Part shown: positions 52,911 to 61,955 of the stretch, one piece after another
Position numbering within the stretch: position 1 is the first letter of the stretch
Layout: the number at the start of each line of letters is the position of its first letter
Assembly (NCBI RefSeq): GCF_900110765.1
Contig: NZ_FOEO01000025.1
Coordinates: 1-64,000 of the forward strand
Origin: Pseudomonas sp. NFACC02
GTDB taxonomy: Bacteria > Pseudomonadota > Gammaproteobacteria > Pseudomonadales > Pseudomonadaceae
DNA: 64,000 bases
Reading direction: 5' to 3'
Program-made: the position numbers and the translations under genes
Notes under the pieces: model-generated
Database searches by the model: none
Seen by the model: only the letters and a program-made list of their open reading frames with translations
Told to the model about the DNA's origin: nothing

Positions 52911-54230
52911 TTATTCGATATGCAACGTCGAGTTGAACTGGCTGATGGCATCCACCACATGCCGCGAGCCTTGCTGGATCTCCAGAATCACTTCCCCGGC
53001 CTCGTTGGCCAGCTCGACGCCGGTGTCTGTCCGGCTCAGGCTGGACTGCATGCTCGAGACCGCACTTTTGGCCAGCTCATTGTTCTGTCGCACCACGTCG
53101 ACAATTTCCACCGTCGCCTTGCTGGTTCTGGCCGCCAGGCCCCGCACCTCGTCGGCGACCACCGCGAAACCACGCCCGTGTTCTCCGGCACGCGCCGCCT
53201 CAATGGCGGCGTTGAGTGCCAGCAGGTTGGTCTGGTCGGCAATTCCGCGAATGGTCTGCACGATGGTCGCAATGACCTCCGACTGTTTGTTCACGGCATC
53301 GATGCTGCGTGCCGCTTCATTAAGGTCGGCCGAAATCTGCTCGATCACTTCCACCGTTTGCTGCACCACACTCGAGCCTTTCCGCGCGCACGCGTCAGTA
53401 CGTACCGAGGTGTCGTGCGCCGTGGTCGCGGCACAACGCTGCACAGTGACCTGCTCGGTAATGTCGCTGGCGAATTTCACTACTTTGTACAAACGGCCGT
53501 TGGCGTCGAATAACGGGTTGTAGGTGGCTTCCAGATAAACGCTCTCACCCAGTTTGTTCACCCGTTCGAATCGATGGGCATGATATTCGCCCCGGTTCAG
53601 TGAGGCCCAGAACGCCTTGTACGAAGGCGACTCGACTTCAGCCCGGGTGCAGAACAGGCTGTGGTGCTGGCCGATGACCTCGTTGAGCGGGTACTGCATC
53701 GTCTTCAGGAAATTCTCGTTGGCGGTAATGATCCGGCCGTCCGGACTGAATTCGATGATCGCCATCGAGCGACCGATCGCATCGATCATGCTCTGGTTTT
53801 CATGGTTCTTCTGCGAGCGAACGGTGATGTCGGCAGCGACCTTGATCACGCTCTGGACTTTGCCGTCACTGTCGAACACCGGCATGTAACTCGCTTCCAG
53901 CCAGATCTCGCGCCCTGACTTGTCCAGGCGCATGAACGTCCCGCACAGTGGTTCGCCACGGGCCAGGTCGCGCCACAATTGAGCGTAGGCGTCGCTGTCG
54001 CAGAAGGCTTTTTCGCAAAAGATCCGGTGATGTTTGCCCACCAACTCACCGGGCTGATAGCCCATGGCGAGACAGAACTTCTCGTTCGCCTCGAGGATGA
54101 TGCCGGCGGGCGAAAACTCGATCATTGCCATGGAACGGCTGATCGCCGCCAGCTTGGCCTTCGATTGGCAGAGGTCCGCGGTTGATACCTGCAATTGGGC
54201 TTCGATGGCTTTGCGGTGTGAATTGAACAT
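52911..54230 (-). CDS. PAS-PAS methyl-accepting chemotaxis transducer, BdlA-like
   Basis: 439 residues. Two PAS domains (about 29-135 and 150-258) are near repeats of each other ([19 protein letters not shown] versus [19 protein letters not shown]). The C-terminal signalling domain has the hairpin [20 protein letters not shown] (330-349) and [19 protein letters not shown]. There is no membrane segment, so it is a soluble transducer like P. aeruginosa BdlA, which controls biofilm dispersal. BdlA homologues usually begin nearer the first PAS; here about 28 extra residues precede it. Confidence 0.88.
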   Translation of the reverse strand: MFNSHRKAIEAQLQVSTADLCQSKAKLAAISRSMAMIEFSPAGIILEANEKFCLAMGYQPGELVGKHHRIFCEKAFCDSDAYAQLWRDLARGEPLCGTFMRLDKSGREIWLEASYMPVFDSDGKVQSVIKVAADITVRSQKNHENQSMIDAIGRSMAIIEFSPDGRIITANENFLKTMQYPLNEVIGQHHSLFCTRAEVESPSYKAFWASLNRGEYHAHRFERVNKLGESVYLEATYNPLFDANGRLYKVVKFASDITEQVTVQRCAATTAHDTSVRTDACARKGSSVVQQTVEVIEQISADLNEAARSIDAVNKQSEVIATIVQTIRGIADQTNLLALNAAIEAARAGEHGRGFAVVADEVRGLAARTSKATVEIVDVVRQNNELAKSAVSSMQSSLSRTDTGVELANEAGEVILEIQQGSRHVVDAISQFNSTLHIE

Positions 54231-54707
54231 CTGCCATCTACCTCACTGATTGCAAAACGCGGTCGACGTGACCGACTTCCTGGATGGGCTGTTACGAGAG
54301 TCGACCTTTTAGCGGCGAGCTTGAGTCATGGCGGTATGACATCTGTCCGCAGCCTGTCAGGACGTAAACGGCTGAAAGGCGCGTGGCAGAGCGATCTGGA
54401 GGCAATTGAACACGTGCTTTCCAGTAGTCTGATGACCGTCGGCGCGATCAAAGGTCGCGGATGAGCGGGTTGTGCCGGAAGGTCCATATAAGGCGCCTGA
54501 CGTCCATGGTCGGTGACCAACGCCGCAGCGCGTTGAGCGGGTTGGGGTGGCTGCGAATGTTCAGATCATAGACAACGGGGAAACAGATGCAATCACAGTA
54601 GTGGCATTTTCACACTCAACTGCGTGCGTGTTCGCAAATCACCAAAAACGACCTGCGCTGTCTGTGACGAAGACAGCGCTTCGGCCCGAAATGTCAGCCT
54701 CAACGCT
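54231..54707. other. Gap between MCP and DapF-like genes
   Basis: 477 bases. No gene is supported. On the minus strand a hairpin (GCGCTGTCT with AGACAGCGC, 54655-54679) is followed after eight bases by TTTTT and may terminate the DapF-like gene. The rest probably holds the MCP promoter. Confidence 0.4.
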
Positions 54708-55709
54708 TCAATGCTGACGGTGTGCCGCGCCGAACAGCTGGACTTGCTGCAACCGCCCGTCTTCTTCAACCAGGCGTACCGGCGCTGTCCCGCCGGGCAT
54801 GACCACGTCCACCAGACCTGCCTGAACCCAGCCGCTCAGCCATGCTGCGGAGGCAACCGCGCTGGCGCTGGTGCCGGAAGACGCCGTTGGCCCTTCGCCG
54901 CGTTCGAAGACGCGGGCCAGGATCCGGTTCGGCGCAGCTTTCGCGGCCCATTGCAGGTTGATGCCGGCGGGGCATGGATCGCCTTCGCCCAAGTCTCCGG
55001 CGGCAAACGCGATGCGGGTCAGTGCGTCGTTCAGCGGCTGCTCGTGCAATTGTTCAAAGGTCGGCAGCGAAGACGCGTCGGCGACCAGCGTCACGCAATG
55101 CGGATTACCGACCCGGACGAAGACGCTGGTCTGCCAGTCGGGATGCAGACGGGCAAGACGCTCGACTCGGCTGACCGGGTGTTGATCCAGCAGGGTGTCG
55201 CTCACGCCCGGACCTTTGGCGCCGACTGCCGGCGCACCGAACCCCGGCGTACCGATGTCCAGCCAGAACCCCGAGACACCTTCGATGACGGCCGGGACGA
55301 CTTGGGTCGGGACCGGGCTGGCCGAGTCGCTGTTGTCGTGATGAACCCTCAGGGTGAAACCGTCGTCGCTCAATGTCCGGCGAGCGTCGGTCAACGACTG
55401 GGCGAAGATGGTCAGACCGTTGCCACTGCGTTCGGCGAGGGTGCCGTCGGTGTTGACGATCAGCACATCAAACGGCGCAGTGTCCTGAAACGGACCGACC
55501 AGCAGGCCGTCCGAGCGATGCGCTTTGCTGCCGGCAGGGCGTTGACCTTCGGGCCAGTCGCAGATGGCTGCGACCGCCTTGGCGGTCCATGCTCGCCGAG
55601 CCAGCGCGGCGTCAGAGGCGGATTCAGGGACGTCGATGCCCAATGAACGCAACGCATCAGGCGAAATCACGGCGTAGATATTGCCGCGTGCATCGTAGAA
55701 GGGGGCCAT
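54708..55709 (-). CDS. DapF-like protein with both catalytic cysteines replaced
   Basis: 333 residues of the diaminopimelate epimerase fold: DARGNIYAVI, RSGNGLTIF, VRVGNPHCVTLV and FERGEGPTASSGTSA match DapF landmarks. In DapF the two catalytic cysteines sit in CGNG and ACGTGA; here they are S95 and S278. The two-base acid/base racemase chemistry therefore cannot be as in DapF. GNPHCV is kept. A role as a different isomerase, or a binding protein, is open. Start at 55709 is preferred over 55730 by alignment; neither has a clear ribosome site. Confidence 0.75.
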   Translation of the reverse strand: MAPFYDARGNIYAVISPDALRSLGIDVPESASDAALARRAWTAKAVAAICDWPEGQRPAGSKAHRSDGLLVGPFQDTAPFDVLIVNTDGTLAERSGNGLTIFAQSLTDARRTLSDDGFTLRVHHDNSDSASPVPTQVVPAVIEGVSGFWLDIGTPGFGAPAVGAKGPGVSDTLLDQHPVSRVERLARLHPDWQTSVFVRVGNPHCVTLVADASSLPTFEQLHEQPLNDALTRIAFAAGDLGEGDPCPAGINLQWAAKAAPNRILARVFERGEGPTASSGTSASAVASAAWLSGWVQAGLVDVVMPGGTAPVRLVEEDGRLQQVQLFGAAHRQH

Positions 55710-55800
55710 GGCGGGTCCGGGGGGCGGCATTGGAAAACCGCTATTAAATCAGGCTTTTCATCCTGGTTTGGACACCTCTTTTTTGGAAACAGCGGACACC

Positions 55801-55861
55801 GGTCGATCGTTCCCACGCTCCGCGTGGTCACGCAGCCACTGACGCTCCGCGTCAGCCAGGA
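55801..55861. repeat. Short intergenic repeat with ACGCTCCGCGT cores
   Basis: CGTTCCCACGCTCCGCGTGG and a second ACGCTCCGCGTC form two small hairpins. This kind of element is widespread in Pseudomonas intergenic regions; here it separates the DapF-like and lysE genes. Confidence 0.6.
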
Positions 55862-55886
55862 TCAGACGATCAACGGGCGCTGTTGC

Positions 55887-56489
55887 TCACATCACCAGCG
55901 TCAACCACGCGGACACCAGCAACAGCACCGCCATGGCCTGGTTGAACCGCTTCATGCTCTGCGCCGAGCGGCAGAATTTCGCCGCGCTGACACCCAGATA
56001 CGCCCACGCGGTCATGCAAGGAATCGACACCAGGAAGAACATCAGCGACAACCACATCACGCGTAACAGGCGGTCGGCGTCTGTGCCCGCGAACACACTG
56101 ACCACCGCCAGGGCCATCATCCAGGTCTTCGGGTTGACCAGTTGCAGACTGGCCGCGCCCCAAAGGCCCAGCCGCGGGCCGCTTTTCGCCTGAGAAGGAT
56201 CGACCGCTTCGGCTGGCGCACTGAAGATCTGCCACGCGAGCCAGGTCAGCCACGCGATCCCGATCCACGACATCACCGTCTGGACCTGCAGATGCCGCGC
56301 CAGCACATCCCCTAATCCTGTCCCCACCATCAGCACCAGCAAGGCCGCTCCGCCGCAGGCGCCCAAGACAATCGGCGCCGTGCGCAGCAGGCCATACCGC
56401 GAGCTGTTGGTCAGCACCAGAATGTTGGTCGGGCCGGGAGTGATGGAAGCGACGAAAGCGAACAACAGGAATGGCAGAAAGGTGTGCAT
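55887..56489 (-). CDS. LysE-family amino acid exporter
   Basis: 200 residues, six predicted membrane segments. The LysE/RhtB signature SITPGPTNILVLTNSSRYG (about 16-34) and the NPKTWMMALAVVS segment are clear. It exports amino acids or related compounds across the inner membrane. It lies 54 bases downstream of an AraC regulator on the same strand, a common pair in which the regulator controls the exporter. Confidence 0.9.
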   Translation of the reverse strand: MHTFLPFLLFAFVASITPGPTNILVLTNSSRYGLLRTAPIVLGACGGAALLVLMVGTGLGDVLARHLQVQTVMSWIGIAWLTWLAWQIFSAPAEAVDPSQAKSGPRLGLWGAASLQLVNPKTWMMALAVVSVFAGTDADRLLRVMWLSLMFFLVSIPCMTAWAYLGVSAAKFCRSAQSMKRFNQAMAVLLLVSAWLTLVM

Positions 56490-56543
56490 GGGACGACTCG
56501 GCAGCGATTGAACAGGCAGAGATGATCGCGGCAGGTGCGGGTG

Positions 56544-57380
56544 TCAGTCTGGAAGAATTGAGCAGCGTCTGCGGTAGTCGGCAGGGGTCATGCGATAGGC
56601 GCGCTGGAACCAGCGACCGAGGTGGCTCTGATCGGCAAACCCCAACGCGGCCGCAACCGTGACGGGCAGTTCGCCACGGGCCAGCAGACGCCGGGCGCGG
56701 GCCAGACGCAACTGGATCAGATAGGCGTGTGGCGCCAGGCCGAACGCCGCCTTGAACGCGCGGCTCAGGCGAAAACGGTCCACGCCGGTCACAGCCGCCA
56801 GATCGTCAAGACCGATGTCCTGGTGCAGATGGCTGTGCAGAAAATCCCGCGCGCGCTGCGCCACCAGCGGCAGACGCGGATCGGGGCTGATCAGGGCACG
56901 CCAGTGCACGTGGCGGGTGAGGTTCGACAGCAGGTTGTCCAGCGCGGTCTGGCGCACGATGCGCAGCTCGTCGTTGTGCATGGCTTCGAACGCATTGGCG
57001 GTAGCGATCGCCAGACGGCTGTCATCGGCAAGGGTCGCGGCAAAACCCAGTTGAGCGTTGTCCGGCGCTTCCTCGAACTGAGCGTGCAGTTCACGGTCCA
57101 GCCAGTGCGGGTCCAGGTAAAGCGTACGGTAGGTAAATCCGCCCGCTTGCGGGGCGTTACCGTCATGGATATCGCCAGGTTCGAGCAGGAACACCTTGCC
57201 GGGGGTGCTGTTGTGTTGCTGGCGACGGCAATTGAACTGTTGCAGACCTTGCTCGGTGATGCCCACCAGATAGCTGTCGTGCCAGTGGGGATCGTACGCA
57301 TGCCCCTCGAAATGCGCGCGCACCGTCTCGATGCCGGACGTTGCGTCCTGCTTGAGATCGATCCAGTTGCGTTCGGGCAT
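56544..57380 (-). CDS. AraC-family transcriptional regulator
   Basis: 278 residues: an N-terminal cupin (HFEGHAYDPHWHDSYLVGIT) and two C-terminal helix-turn-helix motifs (LDDLAAVTGVDRFRLSRAFK and VTVAAALGFADQSHLGRWFQ). I start at 57380 (MPERNW) because GAGGAACCCC sits before it; 57395 is the alternative. It probably regulates the downstream lysE gene in response to an amino acid. Confidence 0.9.
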   Translation of the reverse strand: MPERNWIDLKQDATSGIETVRAHFEGHAYDPHWHDSYLVGITEQGLQQFNCRRQQHNSTPGKVFLLEPGDIHDGNAPQAGGFTYRTLYLDPHWLDRELHAQFEEAPDNAQLGFAATLADDSRLAIATANAFEAMHNDELRIVRQTALDNLLSNLTRHVHWRALISPDPRLPLVAQRARDFLHSHLHQDIGLDDLAAVTGVDRFRLSRAFKAAFGLAPHAYLIQLRLARARRLLARGELPVTVAAALGFADQSHLGRWFQRAYRMTPADYRRRCSILPD

Positions 57381-57479
57381 GGGGTTCCTCGTCATAAGCG
57401 CGGCATCAGGCTGACGTACATTACCGTGCAGCCTGACGCCGGGTCTGGAAGATTTGTGCAGCAGCCGACCAGCGTCGAT

Positions 57480-58571
57480 TCACGCCTTCAAATCGAAACC
57501 ACTGCGCCCCAGGCGCTCGCCGTTGATCAATACATCGACTTCATGGCGACCGGCGTAATGCACGCGGGTGGTGAAGTTGCGTACCTGCTGCTCGCGGCTG
57601 ATGTTGACCGACTGCCCGGCACCAAGCTCGAACGTCTTGAGTTTGAAGACCTTCGCGGAGGTACCGCCGGATTTCTTCACGTAATGAATCGCGTAATCGA
57701 CGATCAAGCGTTGTGCCTCGTCTGACGTCGACTTCAGCGTGAACGACAGGTTGATCCGATCGCCCAGGTTGATCACGTCGGGCGTCACGTTAAGGTTGTC
57801 CAGCGTGACTTGCGCTTTCTGGCCTGCGCCCATCAATGTCAGCGCCCGGACGTTGCCTTGCTTGATCAGCGAGCGCAGCGCATGGCGGGCAATCCACGCG
57901 CTGTTGGGGTTGTCCAGCGACCAGCCTTCCAGTTGGTCGAGCACCCACTCGGGGTTGTCCTTGGTGATGTCGTTGAAATGGTTCGCCACCGACTTGCGCA
58001 CGTAGAGACTGTCATCGGCCTTGAGGTTATCGAGGATGTCGAGCACCGGGGTCGGATCGACCATCAGGCTCTCCAGCCTGAACGACCATGGCAACCGTGG
58101 TCGACAGCCTTCGCTGGCCAACCGCCGAACATGTGGGTTTTCATCCAGCGACCAGCCGTGCATCACCGCGATGGCCCGCGCGAAGTCCTTGCGCAAGAAG
58201 TGCCTGACCGCGAATTCCGATGAGCCAAAGGCGGTGAAGAATTTCAGTGCATCCATCGACCGCGCAAAGTCGTCCTGGCCATACAACGCAACGTACTCCG
58301 GCAGAATCATGCTGACGAACGCGCTGTTCAGTCGAGGTGCCAGTGCGTACAGAATCTCCAGCGCTGCCGCATAGTCTCCGGGCAATCCGGCGTGCAGGCT
58401 TTGGCTGACGCGGTTCAAGCGTTGCATCACCGAAAGCCCGTCCAGCCCTTGCGACGCCCGCGCCATGAATCCCTTGCGATCAAACGCCGGGTACACCGCC
58501 CACGTCTCATCGGCGATGTGTTGCAAGCGGTCGCGGTTGAAGATCTCCTTGAGGGCGGGGGAATCGGACAT
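57480..58571 (-). CDS. DNA alkylation repair protein, AlkC type
   Basis: 363 residues: an N-terminal HEAT-like repeat domain (about 1-250) with EGCRPRLPWSFRLESL, VRKSVANHFNDI and WIARHALRSLIKQGN, typical of AlkC/AlkD glycosylases, and a C-terminal Ig-like beta domain (about 265-363). AlkC removes 3-methyladenine bases. A Pseudomonas fluorescens AlkC structure with such an Ig-like domain has been described. The ATG at 58571 gives the usual N terminus MSDSPALKEIFNR. Confidence 0.88.
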   Translation of the reverse strand: MSDSPALKEIFNRDRLQHIADETWAVYPAFDRKGFMARASQGLDGLSVMQRLNRVSQSLHAGLPGDYAAALEILYALAPRLNSAFVSMILPEYVALYGQDDFARSMDALKFFTAFGSSEFAVRHFLRKDFARAIAVMHGWSLDENPHVRRLASEGCRPRLPWSFRLESLMVDPTPVLDILDNLKADDSLYVRKSVANHFNDITKDNPEWVLDQLEGWSLDNPNSAWIARHALRSLIKQGNVRALTLMGAGQKAQVTLDNLNVTPDVINLGDRINLSFTLKSTSDEAQRLIVDYAIHYVKKSGGTSAKVFKLKTFELGAGQSVNISREQQVRNFTTRVHYAGRHEVDVLINGERLGRSGFDLKA

Positions 58572-58780
58572 GAAAGCACTCTGACAAATATTGAATTGAC
58601 CAAGGGTACACAATCGTTAGCCGGAGAAGCGCACGGCAGAGGATTTTTCCGGAAGGCTGCTCGACTATTCTTGTTACAAAGCGAATTGCCCTACACGTTG
58701 CTCATCCACCCTCACAGCGCGAACCTACGCGCCTGATCGCCATCAAAGACCGGAATCGTTACCCATTCTTCAGAAGGTAA

Positions 58781-59134
58781 ATGATGAACAGTTTTCTGCG
58801 ACACCTCGCGCTTGTCTCGTTGAGCAGCGTGCTCAGTCTCAACGCGGCGCAGGCGGATGACAGCGCGCGTTCAGCCGCCACGCTTTCACCTCAGTGGCTG
58901 GCCTCCTCCAGCTACCCCAACCGCTCGAACAACAGCGACAACGGCGCCATCCGCCGCGCCAATCCCAACAGCCGCCAAGGTACTCAGTCCATCTCGCCCA
59001 CGATGCGCGGGCCCAACCTCGGTCCGACCCAGCAACGTCCACCGACGCTGGAAAACGGCGGCATCGGTAACGGCTACCCTTCACGACAACCCGATTCGCG
59101 ACCCTCAAGCGGCACCGAGCGTCGCAGCAACTAA
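58781..59134 (+). CDS. Secreted low-complexity protein
   Basis: 117 residues with a signal peptide ending LNAAQA before DDSARSAATL. The mature part is rich in Asn, Ser, Pro and Arg (NRSNNSDNGAIRRANPNSRQ) and probably unstructured. Two in-frame ATG codons begin the protein; AGAAGGTAA precedes the first. It is 50 bases upstream of the sugar dehydrogenase gene and may be cotranscribed. Function unknown. Confidence 0.68.
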   Translation: MMNSFLRHLALVSLSSVLSLNAAQADDSARSAATLSPQWLASSSYPNRSNNSDNGAIRRANPNSRQGTQSISPTMRGPNLGPTQQRPPTLENGGIGNGYPSRQPDSRPSSGTERRSN

Positions 59135-59184
59135 ACCGGCAACACGACAGCCAGAGTCTACTTTTCCGCCAAAAGGAACCGCCT

Positions 59185-60345
59185 ATGTTGCGTACACCGA
59201 CGATCCGCAAAACCCTGCTCGCCACCCTGTGTGCTTCGGCATTGCTCAGCCTGTCATTCCAGACACACGCCGCCACTTACCAGAGTGAGGAAGGGACGCT
59301 GACCGTGGACGAGGTGGTGGGCGGTCTGCAACACCCTTGGGCGGCGGCCTTCCTGCCAGACAACAACGGCATGCTCGTGACCGAACGCACCGGCAACCTG
59401 CGACGCGTAACGCCTGACGGCAAGCTGTCGGCACCGATCTCTGGCGTGCCTCAGGTCTGGGTGCAAGGGCAGGGTGGTTTACTGGATGTCGAGTTGTCGC
59501 CGGACTTTGCCAAAGACCGCATGGTGTACCTGACGTACGCCGAAGTCGGCAGCGACGGTAAAACCGGTGGAACCGCTGCTGGACGCGGGCGTCTGTCGGA
59601 CGACATGACCCGCCTGGAAGGCTTCACACGCATCTTCCAGCAGCAGCCGAAATTGTCGGTGGGCAATCACTTCGGTTCGCGCATCGTCTTCGACCGTGAC
59701 GGCTACATGTTCATCGCGCTCGGCGAGAACAACAATCGTCCGACCGCGCAGGACCTGGACAAGCTGCAAGGCAAAATCGTGCGCCTGTACCCCGACGGCA
59801 GCGTGCCCAAGGACAACCCCTTCGTCGGTCAGAAAAACGTACGACCGGAAATCTGGAGCTACGGCCATCGCAACCAGCAGGGCGCGGCGCTCAACCCGTG
59901 GACCGGAACGCTGTGGACCAACGAACACGGGCCCATGGGCGGCGACGAAATCAACATCATCGAACGGGGCGCGAATTATGGCTGGCCGATCTCGACCTTC
60001 GGCATCGACTATAACGGCCAACCGATTTCCGAATCCAAGGGCAAGATCGTCGACGGGGTGAAGAATCCGTTCCATGTCTGGGAGAAATCCCCGGGCATTA
60101 GCGGCATGGCGTTCTACAGCGCGGACCGGTTCAAGCAGTGGGACCACAACGTGTTCATCGGCGCGCTGTCGGCCCAGGTGCTGATCCGTCTGGAGCTTAA
60201 AGACGACAAGGTGGTGCACGAAGAGCGGCTGCTGGGCGAACTGAAATCGCGTATCCGCGATGTACGCCAGGGGCCGGATGGTTACCTGTACGTGCTGACC
60301 GACGAGGACGATGGCAAATTGCTGAAGGTGGGGCTGGCGCAGTAA
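59185..60345 (+). CDS. PQQ-dependent aldose sugar dehydrogenase, periplasmic
   Basis: 386 residues with a signal peptide ending QTHA before ATYQSEEGTLTV. Six-bladed propeller of the soluble glucose dehydrogenase/YliI family: LQHPWAAAFLPDNNGMLVTE, GNHFGSR, SYGHRNQQGAALNPWTG, WTNEHGPMGGDEIN and GYLYVLTDEDDG. It would oxidise aldoses in the periplasm using PQQ and calcium, passing electrons to a quinone or acceptor. AAGGAACC precedes the ATG. Confidence 0.9.
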   Translation: MLRTPTIRKTLLATLCASALLSLSFQTHAATYQSEEGTLTVDEVVGGLQHPWAAAFLPDNNGMLVTERTGNLRRVTPDGKLSAPISGVPQVWVQGQGGLLDVELSPDFAKDRMVYLTYAEVGSDGKTGGTAAGRGRLSDDMTRLEGFTRIFQQQPKLSVGNHFGSRIVFDRDGYMFIALGENNNRPTAQDLDKLQGKIVRLYPDGSVPKDNPFVGQKNVRPEIWSYGHRNQQGAALNPWTGTLWTNEHGPMGGDEINIIERGANYGWPISTFGIDYNGQPISESKGKIVDGVKNPFHVWEKSPGISGMAFYSADRFKQWDHNVFIGALSAQVLIRLELKDDKVVHEERLLGELKSRIRDVRQGPDGYLYVLTDEDDGKLLKVGLAQ

Positions 60346-60363
60346 GCCCCTGCGCAACGCTTG

Positions 60364-60454
60364 TGTAGGAGCGCGCTTGCCCGCGAAGACGACCGATAGG
60401 GTCACACATCGATGTCGGATGTCCCCAGGTCTTCTCGGGCAAGCGCGCCTACAG
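60364..60454. repeat. REPIN-type inverted repeat
   Basis: TGTAGGAGCGCGCTTGCCCG at the left and CGGGCAAGCGCGCCTACAG at the right form the palindrome between convergent genes. Confidence 0.82.
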
Positions 60455-60467
60455 GTGGGCAGGGCGA

Positions 60468-60899
60468 TCACGCGTCGCACGACCTTGCCGACACCGGCAC
60501 GTCGAACACCCGATCGAACGCCCACTGAAACACCAGTGCGTAGAGGAAGAAAAACACGAACAACCCGAGGTCGGTGACCAGCGCAGCCCACCACGAGATG
60601 TTCAGCCACCAGGCCACGAGTGGCACCAGCAGCACGACCAGTCCACCTTCAAAACCAAAGGAGTGCAGCAGTCGGCGGCCAAACGTACGCGTGCGCTGCG
60701 TTTGGCGGGATTCCCAGTACTCGAACGCGGTGTTGTAGAGCATGTTCCAGATCAAGGCGCTGGCCGAGAGCATCAGCGACAGCGCCCCCGCGTGCGCCAG
60801 TCCAGCCTCGTAGATCAGGGATATCGCGGGTGACAGCACCGCGATGGCGATGGCTTCGTACAGGACGGCTTGAACCAGCTTGCGTGCGGGGCCTTGCAT
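60468..60899 (-). CDS. PACE-family multidrug efflux transporter
   Basis: 143 residues, two tandem bacterial transmembrane pair domains (four helices). RKLVQAVLYEAIAIAVLSP and YNTAFEYWESRQTQRTRT are typical of PACE proteins such as AceI, which exports chlorhexidine-like compounds. TTTGGAGAATGTC gives the start at 60899, not the upstream frame from 60917. A divergent LysR gene fits the AceI/AceR arrangement of Acinetobacter. Confidence 0.88.
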   Translation of the reverse strand: MQGPARKLVQAVLYEAIAIAVLSPAISLIYEAGLAHAGALSLMLSASALIWNMLYNTAFEYWESRQTQRTRTFGRRLLHSFGFEGGLVVLLVPLVAWWLNISWWAALVTDLGLFVFFFLYALVFQWAFDRVFDVPVSARSCDA

Positions 60900-60972
60900 G
60901 ACATTCTCCAAAGGCATGGGCTGTGAATGCCGACAACGTTATCCGCACCTTGGCGCCGCGAAAAATGAGATA

Positions 60973-60991
60973 AATTGACCCCGCGTCAATT
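60973..60991. promoter_or_regulatory. LysR-type operator palindrome
   Basis: AATTGACCCCGCGTCAATT has perfect seven-base arms separated by five bases and contains the T-N11-A LysR box. It lies in the 123-base gap between the PACE gene and the LysR gene, 32 bases upstream of the LysR start. Confidence 0.65.
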
Positions 60992-61022
60992 CAATTCATG
61001 TCGATTCATGCAGGGAGCTTCG

Positions 61023-61919
61023 GTGTTTTCCAACCTTCCACTCAACGCGTTGCGCACCTTCGAGGCTGCCGCGCGGCTGGGCAGCTTCAAGGTCGCCGCC
61101 GAAGAGCTGTCCGTTACCCCTGCGGCCATTTCTCATCAGGTGAAAACCCTTGAGGCCTGGCTGGGCGCGCTTTTGTTCGAGCGGTCCGGTCAAGGCGTGA
61201 CGCTGACCGAGGAGGGCGAACAGCTGTATCGGCAAGCCCATCGTGCGCTTCTGGATATCCGCCGCAGCCTGGAAAGCTTCTGCCCGGACACGCCCTCGCA
61301 AACCCTCACGCTCTCTACCACTCCGGGCTTGGCGGCCGCCTGGCTAATTCCTCGGCTGGGCGGTTTTTATCGTGCGTTTCCGCAATTCAACGTTCGTGTT
61401 GACACCCGAAACGAGCTGGTTGACCTGCTGAGGGATTCCAGCGTGGATCTGGCGATTCGCACGGTGAGCCGTGACGACCCGAATCTGTTCCATCTGGACC
61501 TCATGACCGAGCGGTTCGGTGTGTATGCCGCGCCCGAACGTATCGATGCCGTCGACAGCGCGAGCGTGGAGCTGATTGACCTGTTGTGGCAGATTCCCGG
61601 GGCGTTTGCGATCAGTTGGAACACCTGGTGCGCTGTAGCAGGCTGCGAGGAATGGCTGGAAACAGCGCGCTTGCGAGCGTTCGACGATGAGCATTACGCG
61701 CTGAGCGCTGCGGTGGCCGGTCAGGGGCTGGTGCTGGCGAGCAACGTTCTGGTAGCGGACAGTGTGAAGCGTGGCGAGCTGGTGGCGTATCGCCCGGACG
61801 TCAGCCTGCCCGGGCCGCGCTATGTGGCCGCTTGCGTGCCGGGACGCGAGCGACAGGAACCGGTCAAAGCCTTCCTGGCATGGTTGACCGCAGAGGCCGC
61901 CGGCACCGTGGTCGGTTGA
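61023..61919 (+). CDS. LysR-family regulator, GcvA-like
   Basis: 298 residues starting at GTG 61023 after AGGGAGC; an ATG at 61008 is the alternative. Helix-turn-helix FKVAAEELSVTPAAISHQVK (about 23-42), then LTEEGEQLY and the effector domain. The N terminus PLNALRTFEAAARLGSF is the GcvA-like branch. Its neighbour and operator suggest it regulates the PACE transporter, and probably itself. Confidence 0.88.
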   Translation: MFSNLPLNALRTFEAAARLGSFKVAAEELSVTPAAISHQVKTLEAWLGALLFERSGQGVTLTEEGEQLYRQAHRALLDIRRSLESFCPDTPSQTLTLSTTPGLAAAWLIPRLGGFYRAFPQFNVRVDTRNELVDLLRDSSVDLAIRTVSRDDPNLFHLDLMTERFGVYAAPERIDAVDSASVELIDLLWQIPGAFAISWNTWCAVAGCEEWLETARLRAFDDEHYALSAAVAGQGLVLASNVLVADSVKRGELVAYRPDVSLPGPRYVAACVPGRERQEPVKAFLAWLTAEAAGTVVG

Positions 61920-61955
61920 TCGCAGCCGCCTGCCCTCAAGCGCTTTAACGCAAGT

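Noticed and set aside
54326-54520. Minus-strand open frame of 64 codons in the MCP/DapF-like gap
   Set aside because: Short, no ribosome site, composition unlike neighbouring genes.
54708-55709. Straight annotation as diaminopimelate epimerase
   Set aside because: Both catalytic cysteines are serine, so the enzymatic name is not supported although the fold is.
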